Below the pieces are notes generated by a model. It saw only the letters and a program-made list of their open reading frames with translations. It was not told where the DNA came from and did not search any database. A stretch of 64,000 nucleotides of DNA, from NCBI GenBank assembly GCA_014529385.2, contig CM043944.1:67643895-67707894 (forward strand). The letters are read 5' to 3'. The DNA is from Adiantum capillus-veneris (lineage: Eukaryota; Streptophyta; Polypodiopsida; Polypodiales; Pteridaceae). This document shows, one piece after another, positions 1 to 10,346 of the stretch (position 1 is its first letter; each line of letters begins with the position of its first letter). The position numbers and the translations under genes are program-made.

Positions 1-881
1 TTAGCTTGAACAATTTTTCAAGGATAATTGATATAGCTTTTAATGGACTTACTACGGTTTTAAAAAGACCCCATGAGTAAGGAAATAATGGACCCGAGGC
101 GGAAGAAAGAACTAAGCACAATCAAGGTGCTTGAATATCTTGAGATTCAGTGCAACTTAGAACCATTGGACAATAATCATCGATTGGTGGAGGGACTAAG
201 TGTTAGTATTTTCAACTAAGTGCCTCTAATATGGCTCTTGTACCCTATGCTTAGCTATTTGTGGTTCAAGTTGAGCAGAAGTATTACTTAGTGGAAGTTT
301 CTGCAAATTAGGCCAAAAGTTTGTGAATGTTATACTTTCACACTACAAGTATTAGACCTTTGTAACTTTGACAAAAAGACCTCTTTTCCACTCTCTTTTG
401 CACCTTAGTGTGTAAACAAGCTCAACAAGTGCTCGGAAGATTGATTTGCAAGTTAGAAAGGTTAACTTTTCTACTCATTTTCCCAATGACTCCGGCATTG
501 CTGCTCCCTTTTCCCAGTGACACTCATGACACTCGACGTTGTTGCTCTGTTTTGTATCTATGAAAAATTAACAGCTAGGAAAGAAGATCAATAAAGCCAC
601 TCTCAGGCAACAAAAACAAAACTCCCACTCGATATTTGCACTTTGAAAACTGTCTAAAGTTTGTAGCGAATTGTCCATAATGCAATAGCTATACACCATT
701 CTATCATTCAATGTGCGAGGTTTGTAGGAAGGAGAAAACTGCTCTACTTTCCAATAAAGAGAGTGACACAAAAGGTTGGAGATCTAGGGCTGTTCTCATC
801 TTTTTTTTTTTCTTTCTGCCATACTCACAGATGTGAGTGGAGCGAAATTATATTAACTTAAAAAGAACACAATGTCCCTCA
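1..881 (-). repeat. Left long direct repeat, probable 3' LTR of chromovirus Gy2 (truncated by window start)
   Basis: This stretch matches 13484-14402 in the same orientation at roughly 93-95% by eye, with small indels such as extra bases near 13571 and 14091 in the right copy. The pair brackets a minus-strand gypsy element, so this copy would be its 3' LTR. The homology stops at CTCA (878-881), which reads TGAG on the minus strand, the usual TG start. The other end lies outside the window. No clear polypurine tract sits just inside the boundary, which weakens the LTR reading. A segmental duplication is the alternative. Confidence 0.6.
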
Positions 882-1419
882 AGCACAACATGTGCCTTGA
901 GGTGTCAACAATCCATAGGGTATGAGCTCAACTAGCCAGGTAAAACACCCCAATATAGTACCACCTCAAAGAGGCGACAAATTGCCACCAATCCTGCGGT
1001 GCATTTGAGAAAGAAAGGGCGCATTCGAGAGCTAACTACGAGCGCTATATGAGAGAGAATCGGCATCGCGAGCGGCGAGACATGCAAACCTGCGGAGATA
1101 TTTTTTTTGTGAAAAAATTGGCTACGAGTAGGAAGCCGTTGAGGGGTTCCAATATAAGCCAGTGAGGCTTGAACTCGAAATCGGACGGCCGTGTCTTCCT
1201 CACACCCTCCTTGTCTTAATTATCACCACACGATTGAATGTGTCTCATTTCTGATGTAGAGTTGCTTTATTGAAAAGGGCGAACGGGTTCCAGCATAGGG
1301 AGTCGGGACCCAGTTTTTGACTGACCCCTTTACCCTAACGGAACTTAGGAACTATCATAATCTAGCGTTGTTCTAACCCACGGTTCAAATTCTACGTATA
1401 GTTAATTATGTGAATGTGA
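882..1419. other. Non-coding spacer between probable 3' LTR and chromodomain remnant
   Basis: No coding region is recognisable. On the minus strand 1166-1175 reads AGTTCAAGCC, which resembles a RNA polymerase III B box, with a GC-rich stretch before it. This could be a SINE remnant, but no convincing A box or poly-T tail was found. The stretch 876-906 also contains a short inverted repeat (CCTCAAG ... CTTGAGG). Confidence 0.35.
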
Positions 1420-1614
1420 TTATAAATATTGTGATGACAAGAAATTCCACGTTATCATGAGAATATGAAACCCATGGTGGTTACTCGCTCCAGGTTCAAA
1501 TCTCTTTAGGACAATCTCTAGACACCTAACTAACCACTCTCTATAAATTGTATTTCTAGTGTCTAGTATTTTCTTTGGCTCATGTGGAAGAGATTGAGTA
1601 TTTATGAGTTCCAC
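1420..1614 (-). pseudogene. Chromodomain remnant of Gy2 integrase C-terminus
   Basis: The minus-strand frame gives PHEPKKILDTR, which matches the P-x-EPEKILD start of the chromodomain in Gy1 (4553-4960). The rest has decayed: the VKW...STWE core seen in Gy1 is not recognisable here. In chromoviruses this C-terminal module of integrase binds modified histone tails and guides insertion to heterochromatin. Position just downstream of the GPY region fits the family order. Confidence 0.5.
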
Positions 1615-1729
1615 TATCTGATCATCTTGAATAAGATTGTCAGACTGATCCAGTTTCCTTTTATTTGCTCACACAGAATACTGGATGTATGCAACTTGTC
1701 ACTAGTAATTAGAGTTTCTATGACATATC

Positions 1730-1918
1730 TCAATCTTTCTTTAGTATTGTGTAAGGTTTACAATAACTTGGTGATAATTTTGGACATGGTCCCGTCTTCA
1801 TGGCTTCATACTTCTTAGGCACTTTTAAATAAGCTTGTTGCCCTTCCTCAAAGGTATGAGACCTTCTAGGAAAATTAGAATATGTATTTGCTCTTGAGCC
1901 CTTAGCAAGTTTATTCAT
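1730..1918 (-). pseudogene. Gy2 integrase GPY-region fragment
   Basis: The peptide contains FEEGQQAYLKVPK and KLSPSYCKPYTILKK. These match the integrase C-terminal GPY/F region of gypsy elements (usual form: KLSPRYYGPYTILKK). The conserved GPY is CKPY here, a substitution in keeping with decay. It follows the catalytic core fragment (1922-2362) almost directly, separated by a stop. Confidence 0.65.
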
Positions 1919-1921
1919 ATC

Positions 1922-2362
1922 TTATAGAGAGTCTTTAGTTGTGTGAGCTTTTTCATTTTTCAATCCTACTAAATAGGGAGATCTAGGCTGAAACCCATAC
2001 ATTGACATGAATGGGCTATATTCCATGGAAGAGTGCTTGGCACTATTATATGCAAACTCTACTATAGGTAAGTACTCTCCACAATTAGTTTTTTGTTTTC
2101 TTGCATATACTTGTAGCATATCATTTAGGATTTGATAAATCCTTTCCATTTGACCATCTATTTGAGAATGTTCAATTATGTTCATGCTTAGTTTAGTATC
2201 CAACATCTTTAATCCAACTGCCCAAAAATGGCTTTTAAAATTATTGTCTCTATCCAACACAATGTGTATAGTTAAACCATCTAGTAAATAGAGATTTTTC
2301 ACAAATAATCTAGCCAATATAGAATTGATAACATCATAGTTAGTTGTAATAATTCTAACCAT
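1922..2362 (-). pseudogene. Gy2 integrase catalytic core fragment
   Basis: A 146-residue open stretch carries LDRDNNFKSHFW (second catalytic Asp; normally SDRD), IDGQMERIYQILNDML (catalytic Glu in the normal TDGQTER block), and EFAYNSAKHSSMEYSPF with YGFQPRSP, the conserved end of the gypsy integrase core. The first Asp region is missing upstream. It is a close relative of Gy1 integrase at 5150-5776. Several conserved residues are changed, so an inactive remnant is the best reading. Confidence 0.75.
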
Positions 2363-2910
2363 TTTGGTTTTAATCTATCCACTATTACCCACGCTCAGTT
2401 GCACCCCCTCTATGTTTTAGGTAATCCCACTATAAAATCGATGGAGATACTCTCCCATTTCCATAAAGGAATTTCTAATGGATGGAGTAGTCCTCCCATC
2501 CTAATCATTTTAGTCTTATTTATCTAGATTTATTTTATTTAAATACATATCCTAGGACATTATTATACATTTCGTACAAATAAAATTTCCTCTTATCAAG
2601 ACAGCAAGTCTTGTTCACACCTAGTGGTCCCACAATTGGACTGTCATGACACTAATAGAGTATTTGTCCCTAGTCCATTCATCTTATCGGACACATACTC
2701 TACCTTTCTAGCCTAGATATCCATTATATATGGTAGCATTTTTCCAGTTGAATCCGTCTAAAGCACCCATGGATGCTTCATTAGCATTGGAAACCCCTTG
2801 TTTTGGATCCTCTTTTTGAGTGGTTTTGCATATTTAAAATATGAAAGATCAGCCTAACATCTCCCTCTTAATCATTCAATTAGATCACTATCGAGTCAAG
2901 TAAAGCTCAA

Positions 2911-3220
2911 ATCATTTATCATAGACATCCTGCTAATTGAGTCTACTACCACATAATATTTCCCTTTGCAATACCTAAGTTCATACTCAAAATCTTTTAA
3001 GAGTTCAACACATCTAGATCAATTCATTTATCATAGACATCCTACTAAGTGAGTCTACTACCACATAATATTTCCCTTTGCAATACCTAAGCTCATACTC
3101 AAACTCTTGTAAATCTCAATTCATTTATTGTAGATATTCTGCTAAGTGAGTCTACTAACACATAATATTTTCCTTTGCAATACCTAAGCTCATACTCAAA
3201 CTCTTGTAAGAGTTCAACTC
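2911..3220 (-). repeat. Threefold local tandem duplication inside Gy2 RNase H tail
   Basis: Three adjacent copies of about 97-112 bp begin near 2911, 3023 and 3120. Each repeats the blocks catagacatcct, gagtctacta and acataatatttccctttgc. On the minus strand they encode the RNase H to integrase linker (EYELRYCKGKYYVVVDS, compare the usual KGKYNVVADALS). The copies differ from each other by several substitutions, so the duplication is not very recent. Confidence 0.8.
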
Positions 3221-3928
3221 ATCTAGCTTTACGACCTTTCAAGATTGTTTCATGGGAATCCATTTAATGCTTTCGAGATCAAACACTATCATAACCTTAG
3301 CACCATACAAATAGTGCTTCCATTTCTTTAATGCATGGACAATAGCATACAACTCCCTCTCATATACTAAGTAATTAGGTTGGGCGGGTCTAACTTTTTA
3401 CTTTCAAATGCTATTTCTCAACCCTCTTGCGTTAGAACCATACCTACAAAAAATTTAGTAATGGTCGACCACTTGTGTTTATAGAACCATACCTGTAAGA
3501 AAATTAATAGAATCTATCTCAACCACAAAAGGTTTATCCCCCAATCCACTATGTATAAAATTGGAGCTATAGCTATTTCTACCTTTAAGTTTTTGTTACT
3601 TTTCATTTGATCGCCCCTCTCCCCCCAAAGAGAAAAAAAGGGTTTTTCCCTTTCCTTTGAGTTGTTCCATCATGGAGACTGATATCTTGGCATAATCCTA
3701 ATTAATCTACAAAAAATAACATACATTACTATGAAGATGTACTTGGGTTCAGGCCATTGCAAACTATCTTAGTACTTATTTAGATCCATCTTCATTCCAT
3801 CTGTAGAAATTATATGACTAAGATGTTTCACTTTTTCAGTGAACAATTCACATTTAGATTCCTTTGTATAAAGGGAATTATCTCTAAGAAATTGGAGCAC
3901 TCTCTATGATCTTATAGATGCTCCTCTT

Positions 3929-4326
3929 GAGTATGATTGTAGATGAGGATATTATCAAGAAAGACTACAACAAGTTTTCCTAGGTAGGGTTGTAGAACAC
4001 TATTCATCAACCTCATAAAAGTAGCTGTTGCATTGGTAAGCCCAAAAAGAACTACCCAAAACTCATAATTCCAATATCTACTTGGCTCCCTCTAATTGAT
4101 CAAAAAGATCTTTCATTCATGAAGAAAGAGTATGATTGTAGATGAGGATATCATCAAGAAAGACTACAACAAGTTTTCCTAGGTAGGGTTGTAGAACACT
4201 ATTCATCAACTTCATAAAAGTAGTTGGTGCATTGGTAAGCCCAAAAAGCATTACCCGACACTCAATAATTCCAATATCTACTTGGCTCCCTCTAATTGAT
4301 CAAAAAGATATTTCATTCTAAGCATA
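3929..4326 (-). repeat. 199-bp tandem duplication of the Gy2 RT palm segment
   Basis: The block starting at gagtatgattgtagatgagg (3929) recurs at 4128, a period of 199 bp. Both copies encode on the minus strand the RT palm region around FLDNILIY (usual FLDDIIIY) and the preceding [14 protein letters not shown]. The copies are about 93% identical by eye. The duplication would insert a second palm segment into pol. Confidence 0.8.
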
Positions 4327-4507
4327 GGGAGCCTACTCTTCATTTTGAGATTATTTACTGCTCTAGAGTTGACACAAAGTTGCATAAAACCATTTTTTTC
4401 TTCACCAATGAAATTGGCAAAGCCCAAAGAGAATTTCTAAGTTTAATACAGCCTTTATGTACATAGCCCTGGAATTTCTTTTTCTACTTCTATGTGCTGT
4501 GCTTGCT

Positions 4508-4631
4508 TGAAAGGGCGGTGGTAATAAGTGTGCTAGTCTCCACTCAACCGTGCTATCTAATAGCCTCCCCTAGCGTACACATTGTCCAGCGCCATGCCGG
4601 TGGCCTTGCCCGTAGGACCCATGTCCTTACA
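4508..4631 (-). repeat. Gy1 3' LTR (124 bp)
   Basis: Matches 10224-10346 almost throughout. On the minus strand it begins TGTAAGGAC and ends TTTCA. The 5' copy continues inward with a TATA-like stretch (CTTATATACG) not present here, so the true LTR may be longer with this copy cut short at 4508. Confidence 0.75.
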
Positions 4632-4960
4632 TTACCCCCCCTTGGAGAATCGTTTTTGTTCTTGCAAATGAACGTAGGAAAATGTTTCTTAAGTGTGGAG
4701 ACATTCTCCCATGTAGAACCTTCTTCAGGTCTATTTAGCCATTTTACCAACACCTTTCGTGTGACATGATGTCTGGTGCGAAGCTCATGAGAATCCAAAA
4801 TCTTTTCAGGCTCATGAGGGATGCTTGGCGGTTCAATAAGTTCAACTAACACACCTGTGTCAATGACATTATCATTCTGTGCTAGCTGTTTTTGTAAACG
4901 GCTAACATGAAAAATAGGATGAACTCGTGAGTGCTCTCGAAGAGCTAACTTATAGGCCAC
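4553..4960 (-). pseudogene. Gy1 integrase C-terminus with chromodomain
   Basis: Of the 135-residue stretch, about the first 30 residues are the end of the integrase C-terminal region (YKLALREHSRVHPIFHVSRL). A chromodomain follows: EPEKILDSHELR, then VLVKWLNRPEEGSTWE and a hydrophobic helix. The aromatic and acidic positions of the chromodomain fold (KW, STWE) are intact. This places Gy1 among the chromoviruses. A stop interrupts the frame upstream, in the CxLFTILKR segment that should read GPFTILKR. The reading frame runs on into the LTR at its C-terminal end. Confidence 0.85.
4632..4648 (-). other. Gy1 polypurine tract
   Basis: The minus strand reads CCAAGGGGGGGTAA directly before the TGTAAGG LTR start. 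This purine run is where plus-strand DNA synthesis is primed in LTR elements. The same tract with one change (GGGGGGAGTAA) precedes the Gy5 LTR at 60391. Confidence 0.8.
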
Positions 4961-5149
4961 TTGACCTATACGTTTGAGAATGGTAAACAGTCAACAATAA
5001 CGTGGTGAAAGTTTATCAACTTTTTTCGTCTTCAGACTTTTTGAATGCTCCGGAACTTTGAGGAAAACCTTGTCTCCTTCTTCGAAAGTAGTAAGATGAT
5101 GATGCTCATCTACGTACTTCTTATATCGACCTTGAGCTTGCTTAACATT

Positions 5150-5476
5150 CTATCGAGCAACTCCAAGCATGTCAAAATGGTCTTGGAGAAAATACTTTGC
5201 TTGTTGCATCTTCTCCTCAGTCAACCCCACCGTAACGTGTGATCTAGGTTGAAATCCATACAAAATCATAAATGGACTAAACCCTGTAGTCACATGCTTT
5301 GAACTATTATAAGCAAATTTCAATATACATAAGTAGTCTTCCCAATTGATTTGCTTCTTACTAACGTACACTGATAGCATATCCTCTAGCACTCGATTAA
5401 CTCGTTCTGTTTGACCATCCGTTTCTGGATAATCATCCATACATAGATTAAGTTTAGTTTCCAGCTTTTGGAACAC
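5150..5476 (-). pseudogene. Gy1 integrase core, C-terminal part
   Basis: 108 residues with PETDGQTERVNRVLEDML, holding the catalytic Glu of the DDE triad, then FAYNSSKHVTTGFSPF and YGFQPRSH, the standard end of the core. It is separated by a stop and a frameshift from the N-terminal core part at 5483-5776. Catalytic residues look conserved, so the loss of function comes from frame damage and not from active-site change. Confidence 0.85.
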
Positions 5477-5482
5477 AGCTCT

Positions 5483-5776
5483 CTAGAAGTGATTATCGAG
5501 CTTTCGATCTCTATCACTAATGATACTAGCTGAAATACCGTAGAGTTTATATATATTCTCTACAAGTAGCCGTGTTAATTCCGTTTTCTTAATCATAGTG
5601 TTAGTGGGAATGGATCGACCCATCTTGGTGAGACGGTCTCCAATTACCCATATGGCATCATGGCCACAATTTGTAGTAGGTAGTTCTACTACAAAATCCA
5701 TAGAGATACTCTCCCACTTACCTTGTGGAATCTCTAAAGGATGTAAAAGGCCACCTACCTTGAGGCGCTCTGCCAT
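5483..5776 (-). pseudogene. Gy1 integrase core, N-terminal part
   Basis: 97 residues beginning [17 protein letters not shown] and including WESISMDFVVELP (first catalytic Asp) and IISDRDRK (second catalytic Asp). The first few residues follow the zinc-binding module of 5789-6256 with a single in-frame TAG between them. The order and spacing fit gypsy integrase. Confidence 0.85.
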
Positions 5777-5788
5777 ATTAACTTGACA

Positions 5789-6256
5789 CTACTGGCAGTT
5801 TAATATGTACTCTTGAGCATCATGATGTAAGCCCGACCAATAAAATTGTTGTCGAACTAAGGCATACATATTATTAATACCTGGATGACCAGCACTTGGA
5901 CTATCATGAGACTCAAATAATATTTGGCGCCTAGTGTCTGAGTCCTTTGGCACATATACTCTAATTTTGTGGAGTAAGTAGCCATCATCAATGGAAAAAT
6001 TCTTCCATCTCTTAAGCTCTTTCTGAGTAGGGGTGAAGCTTTGTGTATTGGAGTTTTTATCTGCACATGCAGAGACATGTTGATCTAGCTGTACAGAGAC
6101 ATGTGAGTGTGAGGGATCCCTTTTTAAAATTGCACTCCACACTTTAGCATATGATTGATGTTGTGTACACTTGCCACGTAATGACTCTAAAACTCCATTC
6201 TTTATTTCCGTGAAAGCAAGTGAATTAATATGAGGCATCTGACTTAGTGTATCCAC
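5789..6256 (-). pseudogene. Gy1 RNase H tail and integrase H2C2 zinc-binding module
   Basis: The stretch opens with MDTLSQMPHI, a form of the ADALSRxP end of RNase H. Its C-terminal part has ESHDSPSAGHPG, then YWSGLHHDAQEYILNCQ, which is the HHCC module of gypsy integrase. The last Cys-x2-Cys pair is broken by a TAG stop at about 5786-5788, immediately before CQVNMAERL. One base change would account for the stop. Confidence 0.8.
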
Positions 6257-6461
6257 TACTACATTATATCTCCCCTTGCGATATTATAGCTTACAATCAT
6301 AATCTTGAAGGATTTCGTCCCATCTAGCTTTACAACCCTTCAAGTCCATTTGAGTAGTGAACCATTTGATACTCTCATGGTAAAAAAATACTTCAAACTC
6401 GGCACCATATAAATAGTGTCGCCACTTTTGTAAAGCATGAATTATGGCATAGAGCTCTCTC

Positions 6462-7119
6462 TTATAGACATAATAATTGTTGAGCTCTATCTAACTTTTT
6501 ACTTTCAAAGGCTATAGGTCTTCTCTCTCGGAGAAGTACCACACCAATTTCTTTATCACTAGCATCAGTCTCTACCACAAATGGCTTAAGTGGGTCGACG
6601 ATTGCTAGGATGGCAGCAATGGCTATAGCTACCTTGAGCTGTTTGAAACTACATTTTTTTACTTCTTCCCAAGAAAAGGTCTTACCTTTTGCTTTAAGTT
6701 GATCCGTCACATAGGAACATCAATTTTTGCATAATCATGGATATAATGTCGATAAAATCCAGCCATGCCAAAAATATTTGAAGCTCCTCAGCCGTGTTAG
6801 GATGTGGACGTAGAAGAATGGCAGCAACCTTATCAGTGTCCGTTTTGATGCCAGAATAAGAGATCACATGACCGAGATAATGTATCTCTATTTTAATGAA
6901 ATTGCACTTGCTTTGCTTAGCATACAGCATGTGAGCTCGTAGTTGTTGGAACACTAATTGTAAGTGTTCTATGTGTTCATCTTCAATCTTACTGTAAATG
7001 ATAATGTCATCAAGGAAAACCACAACAAATTTTCCAAGATAGGAACATAAGACACTATCCATGAGTTTCATAAATGTAGCTGGAGCATTCGTTCGACCAA
7101 AAGACAACCAAAAATTCAA
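6462..7119 (-). pseudogene. Gy1 reverse transcriptase palm and RNase H start
   Basis: Two overlapping frames (6694-7119 and 6462-6710). The first carries FGRTNAPATFMKLMDSVL, the palm motif [13 protein letters not shown] with both catalytic Asp residues, and YLGHVIS, all standard for gypsy RT. The second carries FKQLKVAIAIAAIL and FVVETDASDKEIGVVLL, the RT/RNase H connection with the first RNase H Asp (ETDAS). A frameshift near 6700 separates the two. Active-site residues are intact. Confidence 0.9.
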
Positions 7120-7305
7120 AATGCCCGAGCCGTGTTCTGAAGGCAGTTTTGGAGATATCTTACAAAAGGGTACGTGCCTAGTGGTATCCTGAACAAAGAT
7201 CTATCTTTGGATCGTATCTTGCCCCATGGAGTTGATCAAGCAACTCATCCACTCGATGTAGAGGATACTTGTTCTTGGTAATTATCGCATTTAATCCGCA
7301 ATAAC

Positions 7306-8046
7306 CTACTCACATGCTATAGTACCATCTTTCTTTTTTACCAATAGAATTGGTGATGCCCAAGGCAAAGTGCTAGGTCTGATGAAACTACAAACGAGGT
7401 AGTCAGCCAACTGACTCTCAACCTCCTTACATTCTTTAGCACTCATAGGATAAGGTGGTTCACTCACCAATTTAGTGCTTGGCAAGACATCTATGCCATG
7501 TTGCACATCACGTGTAGGGGGTAAAGCCGGTGGTAAATCACTTGAGAACACATTACTATACTCTGTGATTAAGTGAGTCATCTTTTTCCGTGCAAAAGGA
7601 GAAAGTAAACTAGAGTTACGTTGGGATAGAGAATCTTGTGATTCCTGTAATGTTTGTTTTACAATGGTTTCACGTTGCTCTACAGAAATAAAATTGAGAG
7701 AACTTTGCTCGTTAGATTTGTTAACACTTCGCTTATCATTAGAATTCTTTGCACTTTGCATACCATTAATATAATTCACCTCACTTTGCTCTCGAGAATT
7801 CACAAGACTCGGAGACAAGCAGTAACACAAACAGACTTCATCTATTAAATTTGCTTTTTGCAAAATAGAAACCTCGGCTGTACATATAAGAGGTACAGAT
7901 GGTATATTTTTCTCACCAACCAAAAGCACATGTTTACCATTGGCCATGAAGGATAAAGAGTTGTGTTTATAACTAGTGTGCAAAGTGTTTCCTGAACCAT
8001 GCAGCCACTCCCATCCTAAAACTACATCAGCGCAGTCCATGTTCAT
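7306..8046 (-). pseudogene. Gy1 protease end to RT start
   Basis: The N-terminus MDCADVVLGWEWL is the conserved helix end of retropepsin (xxILGxxWL). A variable linker follows, then FSSDLPPALPPTRDVQHGIDVLP and PPYPMSAKECKEVE, ending in SPILLVKKKDG, the first RT motifs. The protease active-site segment lies upstream at 8205-8256, split off by two stops near 8110. Length and order fit a chromovirus Gag-Pol. Confidence 0.85.
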
Positions 8047-8204
8047 AACTTGGAAGTCAAGGGTGATCGTATGATCTTGAACAATAAGATCAACCCCTTG
8101 AACTACCGTGTCTCATACTTATTTATCATTCCTAAACATCTGCTCCACCACATGCTTGTGAGAGCAGGGAGTATGTGTAAGCTTCAACTTCTTAACTAGC
8201 TTAT

Positions 8205-8256
8205 AGTTTAAGAAGTTATGAGTTACACCATCGTCCACTAAAATACGAACACGTTG
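8205..8256 (-). pseudogene. Gy1 protease active-site segment
   Basis: The minus strand encodes RVRILVDDGVTHNFLNYK. This is the retropepsin catalytic motif, usually LVDSGATHNF; the residue after the catalytic Asp is Asp instead of Ser or Thr. Two stops lie between this segment and the rest of the protease. Confidence 0.75.
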
Positions 8257-8439
8257 TCCGTTATTAGTGTCTTGCATGCAAATCAAATCATGGGGGCCAA
8301 AGGTGGGCTATCACATTGAAGCAGACACACAACACTTGTGGTTTTCTTCCATATGAAGAACCTCTACAACACAATATTTAGGAAATGAATCTAATGTGAG
8401 GTGTTGCACCGTGTTCATGGACTTTTGTTTGCCTTGCAA

Positions 8440-8506
8440 AAGAGGACAATCTTTCTTGTTATGTTGCTCTAAAAGACATCTAAAACAAAAATTGTGTTTC
8501 TTTGCA
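8440..8506 (-). pseudogene. Gy1 gag CCHC zinc knuckle
   Basis: The minus strand encodes CFRCLLEQHNKKDC, a C-x2-C-x4-H-x4-C zinc knuckle that binds retroelement RNA. It lies between the gag core (8918-9313) and the protease, as expected. The surrounding frame is rich in basic residues. Confidence 0.8.
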
Positions 8507-8917
8507 CGCTCAAAATCAGCAGTGTGGAGAGACCCACATGAAGTATCTCGTGATTGCTTAGGCTTCTTAGCTTCTTGTGGGCATGGAGAGGTAGATTGTC
8601 TCTTATTCCTCTTCGAATGTATGGGAGATCTACCTCGCCGTTGGCTCTTAGCTACATTGCTCTTAGCAAAATTGTTCTTAGAGTAGGGAATATTTCCTTT
8701 CCTCTCTTGGTCATCAACATATCTTTGGGCATGACTGATGGCTTCTTACAAAGTTTTTGTATGTTGGATCTTGACATGAAGACGATAGTCTTTGTGAAGA
8801 CCACTATTAAAACCCCGTATCTTTTGGAATTCATCTAGACCTTCTAGTTTTATATGATTTCCCGATACTTAAAAGGTACTATGTGAGAAGGGCTAAACAT
8901 GCGGCATGCATCCCATG

Positions 8918-9313
8918 CTAACCAATTCTTACTTCTTCATTGGAGTACAAAAACTCTTTGGAGAAAGAAGCTTTAAATGCAGCCCAAGACAGAAGACAAG
9001 CATCTATTGGAAATGTCATCCACCACTTATAGGCCTTGCCTTTCAGAGATACGCTTGTTCCACCAGCCGTCTTTATATCCGGGGTATGTCTCAATCTATG
9101 AATATCACTCCATTTGTGTAAGAATGTATTGACCGCATCCTTGTTGCCATCACGCTCTTCCCCGTGGAACTCAAGAATGGTGATATTGTTAAGTAATGCA
9201 TTGCTACCTTTTGCATCTTCTGCAGCACTTGTCTCTTGGACTCTTTCAATCGTGTGAGCTTGGTTCCCTTGAACTATGCCACTTGTGGCTCCTTGAGCCG
9301 TCTGTGAATTCAT
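8918..9313 (-). pseudogene. Gy1 gag core
   Basis: A 131-residue open stretch containing FHGEERDGNKDAVNTFLHKW, LKGKAYKWWMTF and SWAAFKASFSKEFL. This is the retrotransposon gag capsid signature (GxAxxWW ... W..F...F...F). The frame closes after NEEVRIG, and the remaining gag to the zinc knuckle is in a different frame. Gag packages the element RNA in the cytoplasm. Gy2 has a homologous segment at 12811-13044. Confidence 0.8.
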
Positions 9314-10223
9314 AACTCCGAAAGATTGGTAACATTTGCATTGAGTGCAGGGAGGTTGATTTCAAGTACGCTTTGGCAATGTTCCAAAGTCTTGAAAGCA
9401 GCCATATCCACAAGCCCATGAACTCCTAGCTTATCATCGTCATGCATATTAGTGTCAGCAACACCTGTGGTGCCTTGATTTTGATCTACGTGCTCAAAAT
9501 AAAAAGTGTGTGTAGGTGGGATATCTCACACACTAATGTAAAGAGAGAAAAACATCAACTTGTACCTTGTGAAATTGAAGTCTTTGTGTTTTGTATGCTT
9601 AGCAGTTTGCGTTGCATGCGAACCTCGCCTTGCAGAAATTGTAGCGCTTCACGTGTCATTCGTCATATAAGAACACCTTTGTTGAATCTTCACAAAAACT
9701 CGTTGTTTTTGTGAAGGGTTTTGTTCACTTTAAAGCTAGCTCCTTGAGGAAAAAATAATTTTTGGAGGACAAAACTTGCCTTCCTCCAAGAAGTGAAAAG
9801 GAAGAGTGAAACTACTTCCTTGAAGTTTGAAGCTTTCCCTTTCCTTCTAGCTTTCTTTTCAACACAAGTATGCTATCTTTTCTTGTTATACACAACAACG
9901 GTCAATAGCTTGATGGTAAGGGTTGGCCTCTTACTCTCATGGGGTGGGTTCAACCATCCCCCATGCAAGGGTTAAGCGAGCCTTCCTACGCGCGCAATCA
10001 ACACCGACAACAGAAGCCTTCAGAGCCTCAGTGCCATTGAGTTGTCGGTGAAGTTGGTGTTGGTCATGCGCTCTGGAGGACAGCTGCTGCAGTCGACAGT
10101 TATGGCTGCCTGTCAACAGGGTAACTGTGTCTTCCTTCTTTTTGTTGCACAGCGAAAACGTTGCTATCTGCGAAATATGGGAGACAAGCAACGTGCCACA
10201 TGCAAAACTAGCTCGTATATAAG
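9314..10223 (-). other. Gy1 leader between 5' LTR and gag
   Basis: About 0.9 kb without a recognisable coding region. A TATA-like stretch (CTTATATACG, minus) lies at about 10213-10222, next to the LTR-like repeat. It may belong to a longer 5' LTR. No tRNA-Met type primer site was seen. Confidence 0.4.
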
Positions 10224-10346
10224 TGAAAGGGCAGTGGTAATTCGTGTGCTAGTCTCCACCCAACCGTGCTATCTTATAGACTCTCCCTAGCGTACACACT
10301 ATCCGGCCGTGCCGGTGGCCTTGCACGTAGGACCCATGTCCTTACA
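10224..10346 (-). repeat. Gy1 5' LTR (123 bp as matched)
   Basis: Direct repeat of 4508-4631 with about ten substitutions. It begins TGTAAGGAC on the minus strand at 10346. The differences between the copies indicate an old insertion. Confidence 0.75.

Larger units (their letters stand above)
1..4507 (-). mobile_element. Ty3/gypsy chromovirus Gy2, 3' half (RT, RNase H, integrase, chromodomain remnants)
   Basis: Minus-strand gypsy pol remnants run in the expected order from high to low coordinates: reverse transcriptase start (about 4507-4380), palm region (4330-3930), RNase H tail (3230-2910), integrase core (2362-1922), GPY region (1918-1730) and a chromodomain trace (1614-1420). The frame is broken many times. 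The 5' half of the same element resumes at 10347 on the far side of Gy1, so this is one element split by a later insertion. It carries two local tandem duplications (3929-4326 and 2911-3220). It cannot make functional protein. Confidence 0.8.
4508..10346 (-). mobile_element. Ty3/gypsy chromovirus Gy1, nested in Gy2
   Basis: A 5.84 kb minus-strand element. It has short terminal direct repeats (4508-4631 and 10224-10346) that begin TGTAAGGACATGG and end GCCCTTTCA on the minus strand, and a polypurine tract (AAGGGGGGGTAA) directly before the 3' LTR. Inside, gag, CCHC knuckle, protease, RT, RNase H, integrase and chromodomain remnants follow in gypsy order. The frame has several stops and frameshifts, so it is defective. 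It sits exactly between the two halves of Gy2. Flanks read TTGCT on the left and TTGGC on the right, not an exact 5-bp target duplication. No clear primer binding site was found after the 5' LTR. Confidence 0.85.

Noticed and set aside
4508-10346. Exact target duplication for Gy1
   Set aside because: Flanks TTGCT and TTGGC match at only three of five positions; I could not confirm a duplication.
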